Shown piece after piece: positions 55,616 through 64,000 of a stretch of DNA of 64,000 nt. The stretch's first letter is position 1. Each line of letters starts with the position of its first letter. Source of the stretch: an uncultured bacterium (lineage in GTDB: Bacteria; Bacteroidota; Ignavibacteria; Ignavibacteriales; Melioribacteraceae); contig CALDDL010000281.1 in the NCBI GenBank assembly GCA_937936675.1, positions 1 through 64,000 of the forward strand, given 5' to 3'. The notes under the pieces were generated by a model that saw only the letters and a program-made list of their open reading frames with translations, was not told where the DNA came from and ran no database searches. A program made the position numbers and the translations under genes.

Positions 55616-55783
55616 TTCACACCTATTTGGTTTTGGTTTCATTACTTAAGACGGTGGTAACTAAAAAAAGTTTTGCCATTAACAAAAAAATATTTGCAAT
55701 GACTTTTGGGAAGAGAGAAATAATTCGAGTTGAATAAAGTTTTTAACTTCGGTAACTTACAAAGCTAAATAAAAATTAGAAAA

Positions 55784-57427
55784 ATGAAGATAATATTAAA
55801 TCAAACTAACTCCTTAATTGGAGATATAAAAGGGAATAAAGAAAAAATTATTGCCGGTTATTTCGATGCTATTAATCGAGGTGCAGAATTAGTAATATTC
55901 CCCGAACTTGCTCTGTGCGGCTATCCGCCACTGGATTTAGTTGAGAAAAAAGAATTTAGAGACTTAGTCAATAAGGCTGCCAAAGAGATTGCTTCTATTA
56001 CATCCTCGGTAGCATTAATTTTTGGTTCTATCACCGAAGACTATGAAGACTTAATAGGAACGGGAGTATATAATTCTGCTCTTTTATGTTTCGATGGGGA
56101 TATCCAATTTACACAAAATAAAACATTGCTTCCGAATTATGATGTCTTTGATGAAGTGCGTTATTTTGAATCCTCTAAGAGTGTTAGTGTATATGAATAT
56201 AGGGGTACGAAGTTGGGTATTTCAATTTGTGAGGATATTTGGAATGATGCAGATTATTGGAAGAAGAGAAGATATCCGACCGATCCTATTCAAGATTTAG
56301 TAAATCAAGGTGCGGAATTAATCATTAATATTTCTGCTAGTCCTTATGCTTATGGTAAAAGGAAAGAAAGATTAGAGATGCTTTCGATGCTAGCAAAAAT
56401 AGATAATGTCTCTTTGGTATATTGCTGTTGTGCTGGTGCTCAGACAGATCTGATCTTTGACGGAGCAAGTATGTGCTTCGATAAGAATGGTAATTTATTG
56501 CGCTTAGGTAAATCCTTTGCCGAGGATGCAATTATCTTTGATACAGAAGTAAAGTATGAACCGATAACAGAGATAGAAAAAAGTTTTCCCGAAGAGGTAT
56601 TATCTGCATTAATTTTTGGATTGCGAGATTATGGATTAAAGACCGGATTCAAAAAAGCATTAGTAGGTTTAAGCGGAGGAATCGATTCTGCGCTAGTTAC
56701 TTATATAGCGGTAGAAGCGTTCGGTAAAGAAAACATTCACGTGGTTATGATGCCTTCAAAATATTCATCAGAGGGTAGTATTAAAGATTCTGAATCTCTG
56801 ATTAATAATCTTGGGATTAGCAGTGATCTCGTTTCTATACAACCAGTTTTTGATTCAATCCTAAGCCAACTTAGAACTCCTTTCGCGGAGAGGAAACCGG
56901 ACGTAACAGAAGAAAATATGCAATCAAGAATACGTGGACTTTATTTAATGGCATACTCTAATAAATTTGGATACCTGCTTTGCACTACCGGAAATAAATC
57001 TGAAATCGCCACCGGCTATGCTACACTCTATGGAGATATGGCGGGGGCACTTGCTGTTATCGGAGACCTTTATAAAACTCAGGTTTATGAAGTATGCAAT
57101 TTTATCAATAGGAAAAAAGAAATTATTCCGCAAAATATAATTGATAAAGCTCCTTCGGCAGAATTAAGACCTGAACAAAAAGATCAAGATTCTCTGCCTC
57201 CTTATGATCAATTAGATAGAGTCTTAAAAATGTATCTAGAAGAACAGAAAGAGATAAAAGAGATTATCGATTTGGTAAAAGACGAGGAGATGGTAAAGAA
57301 GACACTCCGACTAGTTGACTTGAACGAATTTAAAAGAAAGCAGGGAGCACCTGTTCTAAGAGTATCGACAAAAGCATTCGGATATGGGAGAAGATTCCCA
57401 ATCGTGAATGGCTGGAAGCGAAATTAG
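55784..57427 (+). CDS. nadE: Glutamine-dependent NAD+ synthetase
   Basis: A 547-residue two-domain enzyme that converts nicotinate adenine dinucleotide to NAD+ with glutamine nitrogen. The N-terminal nitrilase domain has the triad E41, K113 and C149 (SICEDIWN), so ammonia is taken from glutamine. The C-terminal synthetase has SGGIDS at 297-302, and TGNKSEIATGYATLYGD is the substrate block. The length is normal. It lies after a divergent spacer from pspC. Confidence 0.96.
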   Translation: MKIILNQTNSLIGDIKGNKEKIIAGYFDAINRGAELVIFPELALCGYPPLDLVEKKEFRDLVNKAAKEIASITSSVALIFGSITEDYEDLIGTGVYNSALLCFDGDIQFTQNKTLLPNYDVFDEVRYFESSKSVSVYEYRGTKLGISICEDIWNDADYWKKRRYPTDPIQDLVNQGAELIINISASPYAYGKRKERLEMLSMLAKIDNVSLVYCCCAGAQTDLIFDGASMCFDKNGNLLRLGKSFAEDAIIFDTEVKYEPITEIEKSFPEEVLSALIFGLRDYGLKTGFKKALVGLSGGIDSALVTYIAVEAFGKENIHVVMMPSKYSSEGSIKDSESLINNLGISSDLVSIQPVFDSILSQLRTPFAERKPDVTEENMQSRIRGLYLMAYSNKFGYLLCTTGNKSEIATGYATLYGDMAGALAVIGDLYKTQVYEVCNFINRKKEIIPQNIIDKAPSAELRPEQKDQDSLPPYDQLDRVLKMYLEEQKEIKEIIDLVKDEEMVKKTLRLVDLNEFKRKQGAPVLRVSTKAFGYGRRFPIVNGWKRN

Positions 57428-57482
57428 CGATTTTAATTTGCCTGTTTTTGTAATAAATACATAATTATATTTGTATCAATAT

Positions 57483-57929
57483 ATGAGGAATTATCTTATT
57501 AAAAATATAAAAACATTCGGTTATGGAATTGGTTTCGTTGCTTTAGCCACATTAATATATTTTATTTTTCACAAAAGCGATAATTCAATTCAATGGAATA
57601 AATTTGATTTATCGATTTATGAAAATTCAATTAATGAAGGAGAACCTATAATAATAGATTTTTATGCCGATTGGTGCATTCCTTGCAAGGAATTGGATAA
57701 ACAAACATTTTCTGATAAGCGCGTGATTGAATTAAGCAAAAAGTTTGTTATGATAAAAGCTGATATGACAAAGACACTTTCAGAAGAGACGGTGAAAATA
57801 GCTAATAAGTTTAATATTGTAGGCATGCCGACTGTTTTGATTATCGATTCTAAGGGTAATGAACTAGAACGGCTTACAGGTTTTGTGAATGCTGATGAGT
57901 TCATAAAAATCATGCAAAAAGCTTATTAA
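57483..57929 (+). CDS. Membrane-anchored thioredoxin-fold protein (DsbD C-domain-like)
   Basis: A 148-residue protein. An N-terminal anchor (about 12-29) is followed by a thioredoxin domain with W-C65-I-P-C68 and the cis-proline in VGMPTVLII. It resembles the C-terminal catalytic domain of DsbD, which passes reducing power through the membrane. ATG 57483 is chosen over an in-frame TTG at 57471 because the anchor is better formed. It faces the periplasm by the positive-inside rule (basic N-terminus), and probably reduces or isomerises disulfides there. No dsbD gene is near. Confidence 0.85.
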   Translation: MRNYLIKNIKTFGYGIGFVALATLIYFIFHKSDNSIQWNKFDLSIYENSINEGEPIIIDFYADWCIPCKELDKQTFSDKRVIELSKKFVMIKADMTKTLSEETVKIANKFNIVGMPTVLIIDSKGNELERLTGFVNADEFIKIMQKAY

Positions 57930-58012
57930 TCCGAAAAAATTGCTTATACTATATGTGTTTCCTATTTTGGTCTAACTAATTTTTGTTACTTAAAAAAACA
58001 AGAGAAGTAATA

Positions 58013-59875
58013 ATGAGAGAAGAAAAAATTTTAGAAAAAGAATTACAAAATCTTAAAGAAGTTACAATTCGTTTTGCAGGCGATTCCGGTGATGGAATGC
58101 AATTGACCGGAAGTCAATTCAGTGATACAACTGCACTTTTTGGAAATGATCTAGGTACACTACCCGATTATCCTGCTGAAATTCGTGCTCCTGCGGGTAC
58201 TCTTTATGGAGTGAGTGGGTTTCAAGTTCACTTCAGTTCAGCCGACATTTATACTCCTGGAGATACTCCGGACGTATTAGTGGCTATGAACCCGGCTGCA
58301 TTAAAAATAAATTTAAAAGATCTTAAACTTGGCGGAACTATTATAGTTAATACTGATTCCTTCGATTCTAAGAATCTTGCATTAGCAAAGTATGAGAGCA
58401 ATCCACTAGAGGATGAAGCTCTGCTTTCAAATTATAAAGTTTATCCAGTTGCAATTACCACATTGAATGCTACTGCATTAAAAGAGAGTCCACTTTCTAA
58501 TAAGGATATTAATAGATGCAAAAATTTCTTTGCATTGGGATTAATGTATTGGATTTTTAATAGACCAATTGAACCCACAGTTAAATGGATATATGAAAAA
58601 TTCGGAAAGAAACAAGATATTGCCGAAGCAAATGAGAAGGCATTAAAAACAGGATATTATTATGGCGAGACAACGGAGACTTTTACTACTAGATATGTAG
58701 TAGAACCGGCTTCTCTGCCCAAAGGTGTTTATAGAAATATCGCAGGGAATGAAGCAATAGCTTTGGGGTTCGTCGCAGCATCTATTAAAAGTGGTTTACC
58801 ATTATTTCTTGGTTCATATCCTATTACTCCGGCGACTGATATTTTGCAATACCTATCTAGCTATAAAAATTTTGGAGTTAAGACATTCCAAGCTGAGGAT
58901 GAAATTGCGGGAATTACATCTGCAATTGGTGCCTCGTATGGCGGTTCACTTGCTATCACCACTACATCTGGTCCGGGTATGGCACTTAAAACTGAAGCAA
59001 TGGGATTAGCCGTGATGACTGAATTACCTTTAGTCATCATTAATATTCAAAGAGGTGGACCGAGTACCGGTCTGCCGACTAAAACAGAGCAAGCGGATCT
59101 ATTCCAAGCCATTTATGGTAGAAACGGAGAAGCTCCAATCCCTGTTATTGCAGCATCCACACCGAGCGATTGTTTCTTTACTGCATTAGAGGCAGCTAAG
59201 ATAGCACTCAAATATATGACTCCCGTAATTTTATTAAGTGATGGTTATATAGCAAATGGCAGTGAGCCATGGAAATTACCTGATCCTGATTCAATTCCTG
59301 AAATTCCTGTTTCTTATAGAACCGAAAAGGAAGGATTTTTCCCTTATTTAAGAGATGAAAATTTATCGAGGCCTTGGGCAGTACCGGGAACTCCGGGATT
59401 AGAACATAGAATCGGCGGACTTGAAAAAGCTAATATTACAGGCAATGTAAGTTACGATCCGGATAATCATGAATTTATGGTTAGGTTAAGAGCTGCAAAA
59501 GTTCAGAAAATTCAGCAGGACGTCCCCGATTTAGCAGTCAGTTTTGAGCAAGAAGGAGAGTTGCTTGTACTTGGATGGGGAGGAACTTATGGAGCGATTA
59601 CAGAGGCGGTTGTAAAAGCAAGAGAAGCAGGGCATAAAGTTTCACAAGCTCATTTAAAACATCTATTCCCGTTCCCTAAAAATTTAGCGGAGGTTCTCAA
59701 TAGCTTTAAGAATGTTCTTATCCCTGAATTAAATTTAGGTCAATTGGCAAAAGTTTTGAGAGCAGAATTGCTTCTTGATACTAAATCATTGACAAAAATA
59801 AAAGGACTGCCATTCAAATCAAGTGAAATTCAAAACAAGATAGTAGAAATTCTTGGAGGTAATAATGGAAACTAA
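58013..59875 (+). CDS. korA: 2-oxoglutarate:ferredoxin oxidoreductase, fused gamma-alpha subunit
   Basis: A 620-residue subunit. The N-terminal gamma domain ([20 protein letters not shown]) is joined to the pyrimidine-binding alpha domain ([49 protein letters not shown]). With KorB it oxidatively decarboxylates 2-oxoglutarate to succinyl-CoA and reduces ferredoxin, or runs in reverse in the reductive TCA cycle. ATG 58013 is preferred over an upstream in-frame TTG because the core begins at KEVTIRF. korB overlaps by 11 bases. The substrate could also be another 2-oxoacid. Confidence 0.9.
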   Translation: MREEKILEKELQNLKEVTIRFAGDSGDGMQLTGSQFSDTTALFGNDLGTLPDYPAEIRAPAGTLYGVSGFQVHFSSADIYTPGDTPDVLVAMNPAALKINLKDLKLGGTIIVNTDSFDSKNLALAKYESNPLEDEALLSNYKVYPVAITTLNATALKESPLSNKDINRCKNFFALGLMYWIFNRPIEPTVKWIYEKFGKKQDIAEANEKALKTGYYYGETTETFTTRYVVEPASLPKGVYRNIAGNEAIALGFVAASIKSGLPLFLGSYPITPATDILQYLSSYKNFGVKTFQAEDEIAGITSAIGASYGGSLAITTTSGPGMALKTEAMGLAVMTELPLVIINIQRGGPSTGLPTKTEQADLFQAIYGRNGEAPIPVIAASTPSDCFFTALEAAKIALKYMTPVILLSDGYIANGSEPWKLPDPDSIPEIPVSYRTEKEGFFPYLRDENLSRPWAVPGTPGLEHRIGGLEKANITGNVSYDPDNHEFMVRLRAAKVQKIQQDVPDLAVSFEQEGELLVLGWGGTYGAITEAVVKAREAGHKVSQAHLKHLFPFPKNLAEVLNSFKNVLIPELNLGQLAKVLRAELLLDTKSLTKIKGLPFKSSEIQNKIVEILGGNNGN

Positions 59876-60911
59876 AGTTGAAACGAAAATAGATACTAAC
59901 CAAATAAAATATACAAGTAAAGATTTTGCATCTGATCAAGATGTAAGATGGTGTCCGGGTTGTGGTGATTATTCGGTACTTGCTCAAGTGCAGAGAACAT
60001 TCCCTGATATCGGAGTCAAAAAAGAGAATATGGTTTGGATTTCGGGTATAGGATGTTCGAGCCGTTTCCCATATTATATGAATACTTATGGATTTCATAC
60101 AATTCATGGAAGAGCCACAGCTATTGCAACGGGTCTAAAATTATCTCGCCCTGAATTATCAGTGTGGGTAGCTACGGGTGATGGCGATCTTCTTTCTATC
60201 GGCGGTAATCATTTCATTCATACATGCCGTAAGAATGTTGATCTCAAGATTCTTTTATTCAACAATAAAATTTATGGATTGACAAAAGGGCAATATTCAC
60301 CGACTTCTGAGAAAGGAAAGGTTACGAAAACTTCGCCTTATGGAAGCGTTGATTATCCATTTAATCCGCCATTGCTGGCTCTTGGTTCCGAAGCTACATT
60401 TATTGCTCGTTCTTTAGATAGAGACCCTAAACATCTTCAGGAGATGATTAAGCGTGCCGCAGAACATAAAGGAACTGCGTTCTTAGAGATTTATCAGAAT
60501 TGTAATATTTTTAATGATGGTGCTTTTGAGCACCTTACCGATAAAGAATCTAAAGCAGATAATGTTGTTGTCATGACTCACGATAAACCATTAGTTTTCG
60601 GGAAGAATAATGAAAAGGGAATTAAACTTGATGGATTTCGTCCTGTTATAGTTGATCTAAATGATCCTAATAATTCAATTAATGATTTATGGATTCATGA
60701 TGAATTTGATTCATCTCCTGTAAGAGCAAGTATCTTGGCACATTTTACAGAAATGCCGGGAATGCCGACTCCTATCGGTATTTTTAGACAGATTACTAAA
60801 CCTACATATAACGAAGGTTTAACAAGTCAAATAGAGCACGTAACAGAGAAAAAAGGTAAGGGTACATTAAAATCACTTCTTTATTCTCCCGGTACTTGGG
60901 AAGTTAATTAA
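59865..60911 (+). CDS. korB: 2-oxoglutarate:ferredoxin oxidoreductase, beta subunit
   Basis: A 348-residue thiamine-diphosphate-binding subunit. [15 protein letters not shown] starts the core with two of the [4Fe-4S]-ligating cysteines; [14 protein letters not shown] adds another; [18 protein letters not shown] and [18 protein letters not shown] form the cofactor site. ATG 59865 lies four bases after GGAGGT and inside the korA frame. A perfect 13-bp terminator follows after the stop. The pair lacks a separate ferredoxin-type delta subunit. Confidence 0.93.
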   Translation: METKVETKIDTNQIKYTSKDFASDQDVRWCPGCGDYSVLAQVQRTFPDIGVKKENMVWISGIGCSSRFPYYMNTYGFHTIHGRATAIATGLKLSRPELSVWVATGDGDLLSIGGNHFIHTCRKNVDLKILLFNNKIYGLTKGQYSPTSEKGKVTKTSPYGSVDYPFNPPLLALGSEATFIARSLDRDPKHLQEMIKRAAEHKGTAFLEIYQNCNIFNDGAFEHLTDKESKADNVVVMTHDKPLVFGKNNEKGIKLDGFRPVIVDLNDPNNSINDLWIHDEFDSSPVRASILAHFTEMPGMPTPIGIFRQITKPTYNEGLTSQIEHVTEKKGKGTLKSLLYSPGTWEVN

Positions 60912-60930
60912 TTTATTATTAGCTAATTGT

Positions 60931-60960
60931 AATAAAGGCGAAGTCTTCTTCGCCTTTATT
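60931..60960 (+). terminator. Terminator after korB
   Basis: AATAAAGGCGAAG and CTTCGCCTTTATT form a perfect 13-bp stem around TCTT, with TTTATT and GTTTT as tail. It ends the korAB unit before nrnA. Confidence 0.88.
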
Positions 60961-60987
60961 GTTTTCAGAACAAATTTTAGGCGTTAA

Positions 60988-61971
60988 ATGACTTTTGTTG
61001 AACTAAAAAAAACTATTGAAAGAAATAAAAGATTTATCCTCTCTACTCATGTTAATCCCGATGCGGATGCTATCGGTTCAGAGCTTGCGTTTTATTATCT
61101 TCTAAACGAATTGAATAAAGAGGTTAAAGTTATAAATCATAATGACACTCCTTATAATCTTAAGTTCTTAGATTTTGATTCGGTAATAGAAACATACAAT
61201 CCTGAAATTCATGATGCTGCAATCTCGGAAGCAGATACTTACGTAATACTGGATTTAAGCACTCCAAATAGAATTGTAAGTATGGAAAAAACATTACTCA
61301 ATTTCGCCAAGACTAAAATCTGTATTGATCATCATGAAAATCCCGATCCGTTTTTCCTTAATGTTGTAGGCGGTACTTCTTATTCTGCTACCGGTGAGAT
61401 CATTTATGATTTCATTAAGAAATCTAAAATCATAGAACTTAACTACAAAATTGCATATCAACTTTATGCAGCAATAATGACTGATACAGGTTCATTTAGA
61501 TTTGACAGGACTACACCAAAGATTCATATTTTAATTGCAGAACTATTATCGCTCGGAGTTGATCCGACCGAAGTTTATGATAAGATATATGACCAAAGCA
61601 ATTTGGCAAAAATAAAATTATTGGGGGAAGCATTAACCACACTCAATCTTACAAAATCCAAAAAAATTGCTTATATGACTATAAGCAATGAATCATTGGA
61701 AAGATTAGGCGCGGTAGAAGACGATGTGGATGGATTCGTTAATTATTGCCTTTCGATTAAAGGGGTATTAGTCGGGATTTTATTTTTTGAATTAAAAGAT
61801 GGTTTTAAGATGAGTATTCGTTCCAAAGGGAAAATACCTGTAAATAAATTAGCTAATGAATTTGATGGTGGAGGGCATAGGAATGCAGCCGGATCGCGTC
61901 TATTCAATGTGAAGATGAAAGATTACATTAAACCTGTTTTAGAAAGAGCAGAATTTTATTTAAATCAATAA
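60988..61971 (+). CDS. nrnA: DHH-family phosphoesterase, NrnA-type oligoribonuclease/pAp phosphatase
   Basis: A 327-residue enzyme. The metal motifs are THVNPDADAIG (D25, D27), DLS near 90 and D114-H-H116; the C-terminal DHHA1 domain has FDGGGHRNAAGSRL for substrate binding. NrnA proteins degrade short RNA oligonucleotides and pAp, and similar proteins hydrolyse cyclic-dinucleotide products such as pGpG or pApA. The length is standard. It starts 27 bases after the korB terminator, so it has its own promoter or escapes termination. Confidence 0.9.
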   Translation: MTFVELKKTIERNKRFILSTHVNPDADAIGSELAFYYLLNELNKEVKVINHNDTPYNLKFLDFDSVIETYNPEIHDAAISEADTYVILDLSTPNRIVSMEKTLLNFAKTKICIDHHENPDPFFLNVVGGTSYSATGEIIYDFIKKSKIIELNYKIAYQLYAAIMTDTGSFRFDRTTPKIHILIAELLSLGVDPTEVYDKIYDQSNLAKIKLLGEALTTLNLTKSKKIAYMTISNESLERLGAVEDDVDGFVNYCLSIKGVLVGILFFELKDGFKMSIRSKGKIPVNKLANEFDGGGHRNAAGSRLFNVKMKDYIKPVLERAEFYLNQ

Positions 61972-61985
61972 GGAATTTTATCAGA

Positions 61986-63461
61986 ATGAATTTGACACTA
62001 TCACCACTAATTAAAATAAATAAGTATCAAAAGAAATCGGGCTTAGTAAAGTTTTTTGAAAATAATGATTCATTAAGAAATGAAGTCGAAAAATATTCAG
62101 AAGAAAATTCGTTTAGAATAAGCACTTTATTGTTCGAGAGTTTTTTGAAGGATGAAGAAGAAATAAGATTTTATAATTGCGAAGGTGAACCTTCACTAAT
62201 TATTTATAAAAAGATTGCTAAAGAATTAAGCTCGGATTTTTTCCGAGATTATTGCTCCACATTAATTCAATCACTTCAAAAAGCTCCTATCGATAATCTT
62301 TATGTAGAGATTCCCGAATTCAAGTATGAATCATTCTTCGATGAAGAATATTATTATTCAACTTTTGCCGAAGGATTTCTTCTTGGTAATTATAAATTTG
62401 ATAAGTATAAGACAGAAAAGAAGGCAATTAAAAAATTCTCTATTAATCTTGTAGCCGGTAATAAAAACAAGATTACGAATGCGGTTAAGAACGCATCCAT
62501 GCTCATTAATTCGGTAATATTCAGCAGAGACTTAATCAATGAGCCTGCAATTACACTTACTCCTGCTGAATTTGCTAAACGGATAAAAAGCGAACTCTCA
62601 AGCAAGACCACGAAAGTAACGGTATTCAACAAACAAGAATTAGTTAAGAGAAAGATGAATGCTATTCTTGCAGTCGGAGGCGGAAGCGATAAAGAACCGA
62701 AACTGATTCAGATGCATTATAAACCGGTAAGGAAGGCAAAAAAGAAAATCGGTTTAGTGGGCAAGGGCGTTACTTATGATTCGGGCGGACTATCGATTAA
62801 ACCAACTGCCGGAATGCTTGAAATGAAAGCTGATATGGCAGGCGGTGCTTTAGTAGCAGGCGTAATTAAAGCTGCTGATTTGTTAAAACTCCCAATTGAA
62901 ATAATCGGTGTAATACCTGCGGTAGAGAATATGATTAACGGATTATCTTATAAACCGGGAGATATTGTTACAACTGCATCCGGTAAATCGATCGAAGTGA
63001 AAGATACAGACGCCGAGGGAAGAATTATTCTCGCCGATGCACTTGAATATATTTCTAAATTCAAACCCGATGAAATAATAGATTTTGCAACATTGACCGG
63101 TGCCTGCGCTGTTGCTCTTGGATTGTACGCATCCGGAATCTTCACTAAGAATGATAAAATTTCAGAAGATATAATTGCGAGCGGTCAAAAGACTTTTGAA
63201 AGAGTTTGGCGTCTGCCGATGTGGGACGATTATAAAAAATTATTAAAGAGTGATATAGCAGATATCAGTAATCTCGGACCGCGTTGGGGCGGGGCGATTA
63301 CTGCCGCAAAATTTTTAGAGTTCTTTGTAGATAAAAATATTCCTTGGGCGCATATCGATATTGCAGGACCTGCAATTAAAAATGATCTGAATAGCTACAC
63401 AAAGACATTCGATCCTGGTTATGGAGTAAGATTAATTATCGATTATTTAGGAAAGGATTAA
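61986..63461 (+). CDS. pepA: Leucyl (cytosol) aminopeptidase, M17 family
   Basis: A 491-residue di-metal aminopeptidase that frees N-terminal residues during peptide turnover. The ligands and catalytic residues K260, D265, K272, D283, D342 and E344 keep the spacing of the bovine enzyme exactly. GKGVTYDSGGLSIKP and DTDAEGRIILAD are the signatures. The N-terminal domain (1-170) is less conserved, as usual. GGAATTTTATCAG precedes the ATG. Its stop overlaps the convergent stop of a LolD-type ATPase gene by three bases. Confidence 0.95.
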   Translation: MNLTLSPLIKINKYQKKSGLVKFFENNDSLRNEVEKYSEENSFRISTLLFESFLKDEEEIRFYNCEGEPSLIIYKKIAKELSSDFFRDYCSTLIQSLQKAPIDNLYVEIPEFKYESFFDEEYYYSTFAEGFLLGNYKFDKYKTEKKAIKKFSINLVAGNKNKITNAVKNASMLINSVIFSRDLINEPAITLTPAEFAKRIKSELSSKTTKVTVFNKQELVKRKMNAILAVGGGSDKEPKLIQMHYKPVRKAKKKIGLVGKGVTYDSGGLSIKPTAGMLEMKADMAGGALVAGVIKAADLLKLPIEIIGVIPAVENMINGLSYKPGDIVTTASGKSIEVKDTDAEGRIILADALEYISKFKPDEIIDFATLTGACAVALGLYASGIFTKNDKISEDIIASGQKTFERVWRLPMWDDYKKLLKSDIADISNLGPRWGGAITAAKFLEFFVDKNIPWAHIDIAGPAIKNDLNSYTKTFDPGYGVRLIIDYLGKD

Positions 63462-64000
63462 TTTCTTTTATCGATAATTATTCCATCTTTCATTTCATAA
63501 ATAAAATCGCCAAGTTTTATTAAATCGGCATTATGAGAAACGATAAGGAAAGTGAGACCGAATTTTTCTTTAAGTGAAATGAAGAGAGAATGAATCTGAT
63601 CGCCATTAAGAGAATCTAAGTTACCGGTCGGTTCATCGGCAAAGATTATTTTTGGATGATTAATAAGGGCACGAGCAATGGCTACACGCTGCTGCTCGCC
63701 GCCCGATAGTTCTGCCGGTTTATGATTACCTCTCTCCTCAAGCCCTACTATAGAAAGAAATTCTTCCGCTTCTTTTAATGCCTTTTGCTTCGATTCTCCT
63801 TTAATCATCAAGGGCATTGCAATATTTTCAGTGGCGGTAAATTCAGGCAGGAGATGATGGAACTGAAAAATAAATCCGATATTTTCATTTCTGAATTTTG
63901 ATAGTCTTTCATCCGAATAAGAAAAAATATTTGCATCATCAAAAAACACTTCACCCGAATCGGGATAATCGAGACCGCTAAGAATATGAAGAAGAGTGCT
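63458..64000 (-). CDS. lolD: LolD-type ABC transporter ATPase (5' part beyond the window)
   Basis: The frame reads to the edge of the window; translation in from base 64000 begins STLLHILSGLDYPDSGE, the end of the Walker A helix. Present are the Q-loop (GFIFQFHHLLP), the signature LSGGEQQRVAIARAL, Walker B (KIIFADEPTGNLDS) and the H-loop histidine (LIVSHN). The missing part is the N-terminal 40 to 45 residues. The FQFHHLLPEFTATEN variant is typical of LolD/MacB ATPases, which lift lipoproteins from the inner membrane or drive MacB-like export. The permease should lie further right. Confidence 0.85.
   Translation of the reverse strand, partial: STLLHILSGLDYPDSGEVFFDDANIFSYSDERLSKFRNENIGFIFQFHHLLPEFTATENIAMPLMIKGESKQKALKEAEEFLSIVGLEERGNHKPAELSGGEQQRVAIARALINHPKIIFADEPTGNLDSLNGDQIHSLFISLKEKFGLTFLIVSHNADLIKLGDFIYEMKDGIIIDKRN

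Overview
The window is a gene-dense, AT-rich bacterial chromosome segment with no intergenic gap above about 300 bases. Three observations point to the Bacteroidota/Chlorobiota side of the FCB group, and Ignavibacteria-like bacteria fit best. The primary sigma factor is short and lacks region 1.1, the gene order runs secY-map-infA-rpmJ with no adk, and ribosomal protein L17 carries a long lysine-rich tail. The 2-oxoacid:ferredoxin oxidoreductase with a fused gamma-alpha subunit agrees with this. The lineage is an inference from gene content; no marker was aligned.

Layout. (1) 1-9.4 kb is an accessory stretch of mostly single genes: an NAD(P)-binding protein, an AlkD-like repair protein, a serine hydrolase lipoprotein, an MscS channel, a DUF3800 protein, a class B1 metallo-beta-lactamase homologue with altered zinc ligands, an M50-like membrane protein, two small envelope proteins and an asparagine-synthase-like protein without the glutaminase cysteine. 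(2) 9.4-40.6 kb is one co-directional block of translation and transcription genes: tRNA-Tyr, -Gly and -Thr, rpmG, tRNA-Trp, secE-nusG-rplKAJL-rpoBC, then the str (rpsL-rpsG-fusA-tuf), S10, spc and alpha operons, closed by a strong terminator after rplQ. A tRNA-Gln gene lies inside the spc operon. Promoters of the TTGACA-N17-TAAATY type precede the tRNA/rpmG group and rpsL. (3) 40.6-48.6 kb holds engB, a GAF/degenerate-GGDEF sensor, deoB, two translationally coupled bacterial-microcompartment vertex proteins (EutN/CcmL family), the primary sigma factor, an NlpC/P60 lipoprotein, TerC, a receiver protein and a small cysteine-rich protein. (4) 48.7-49.1 kb carries tRNA-Gly and tRNA-Cys, each with its own terminator. 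(5) 49-64 kb is housekeeping: acyl-ACP thioesterase, a DUF2179 membrane protein, pcm-miaA, prfB with a +1 frameshift site, a glycosyltransferase, LiaF-like and PspC proteins, nadE, a membrane-anchored thioredoxin, korAB, nrnA, pepA and the cut-off 5' part of a LolD-type ABC ATPase.

How the genes work together. Most of the window makes ribosomes, RNA polymerase, elongation factors, the Sec channel and release factor 2. Later genes modify and process tRNA (miaA), repair proteins (pcm), recycle nucleotides and peptides (nrnA, deoB, pepA), make NAD and feed ferredoxin from 2-oxoglutarate (korAB).

Most unusual points. The prfB frameshift site stops at UAA rather than UGA. A pair of microcompartment vertex genes sits between deoB and the primary sigma gene with no shell hexamer in view. 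A tRNA-Gln gene interrupts the spc operon. A small secreted protein appears to start at AUA. The B1 metallo-beta-lactamase homologue has lost two zinc ligands. No complete new defence or biosynthetic system could be supported.
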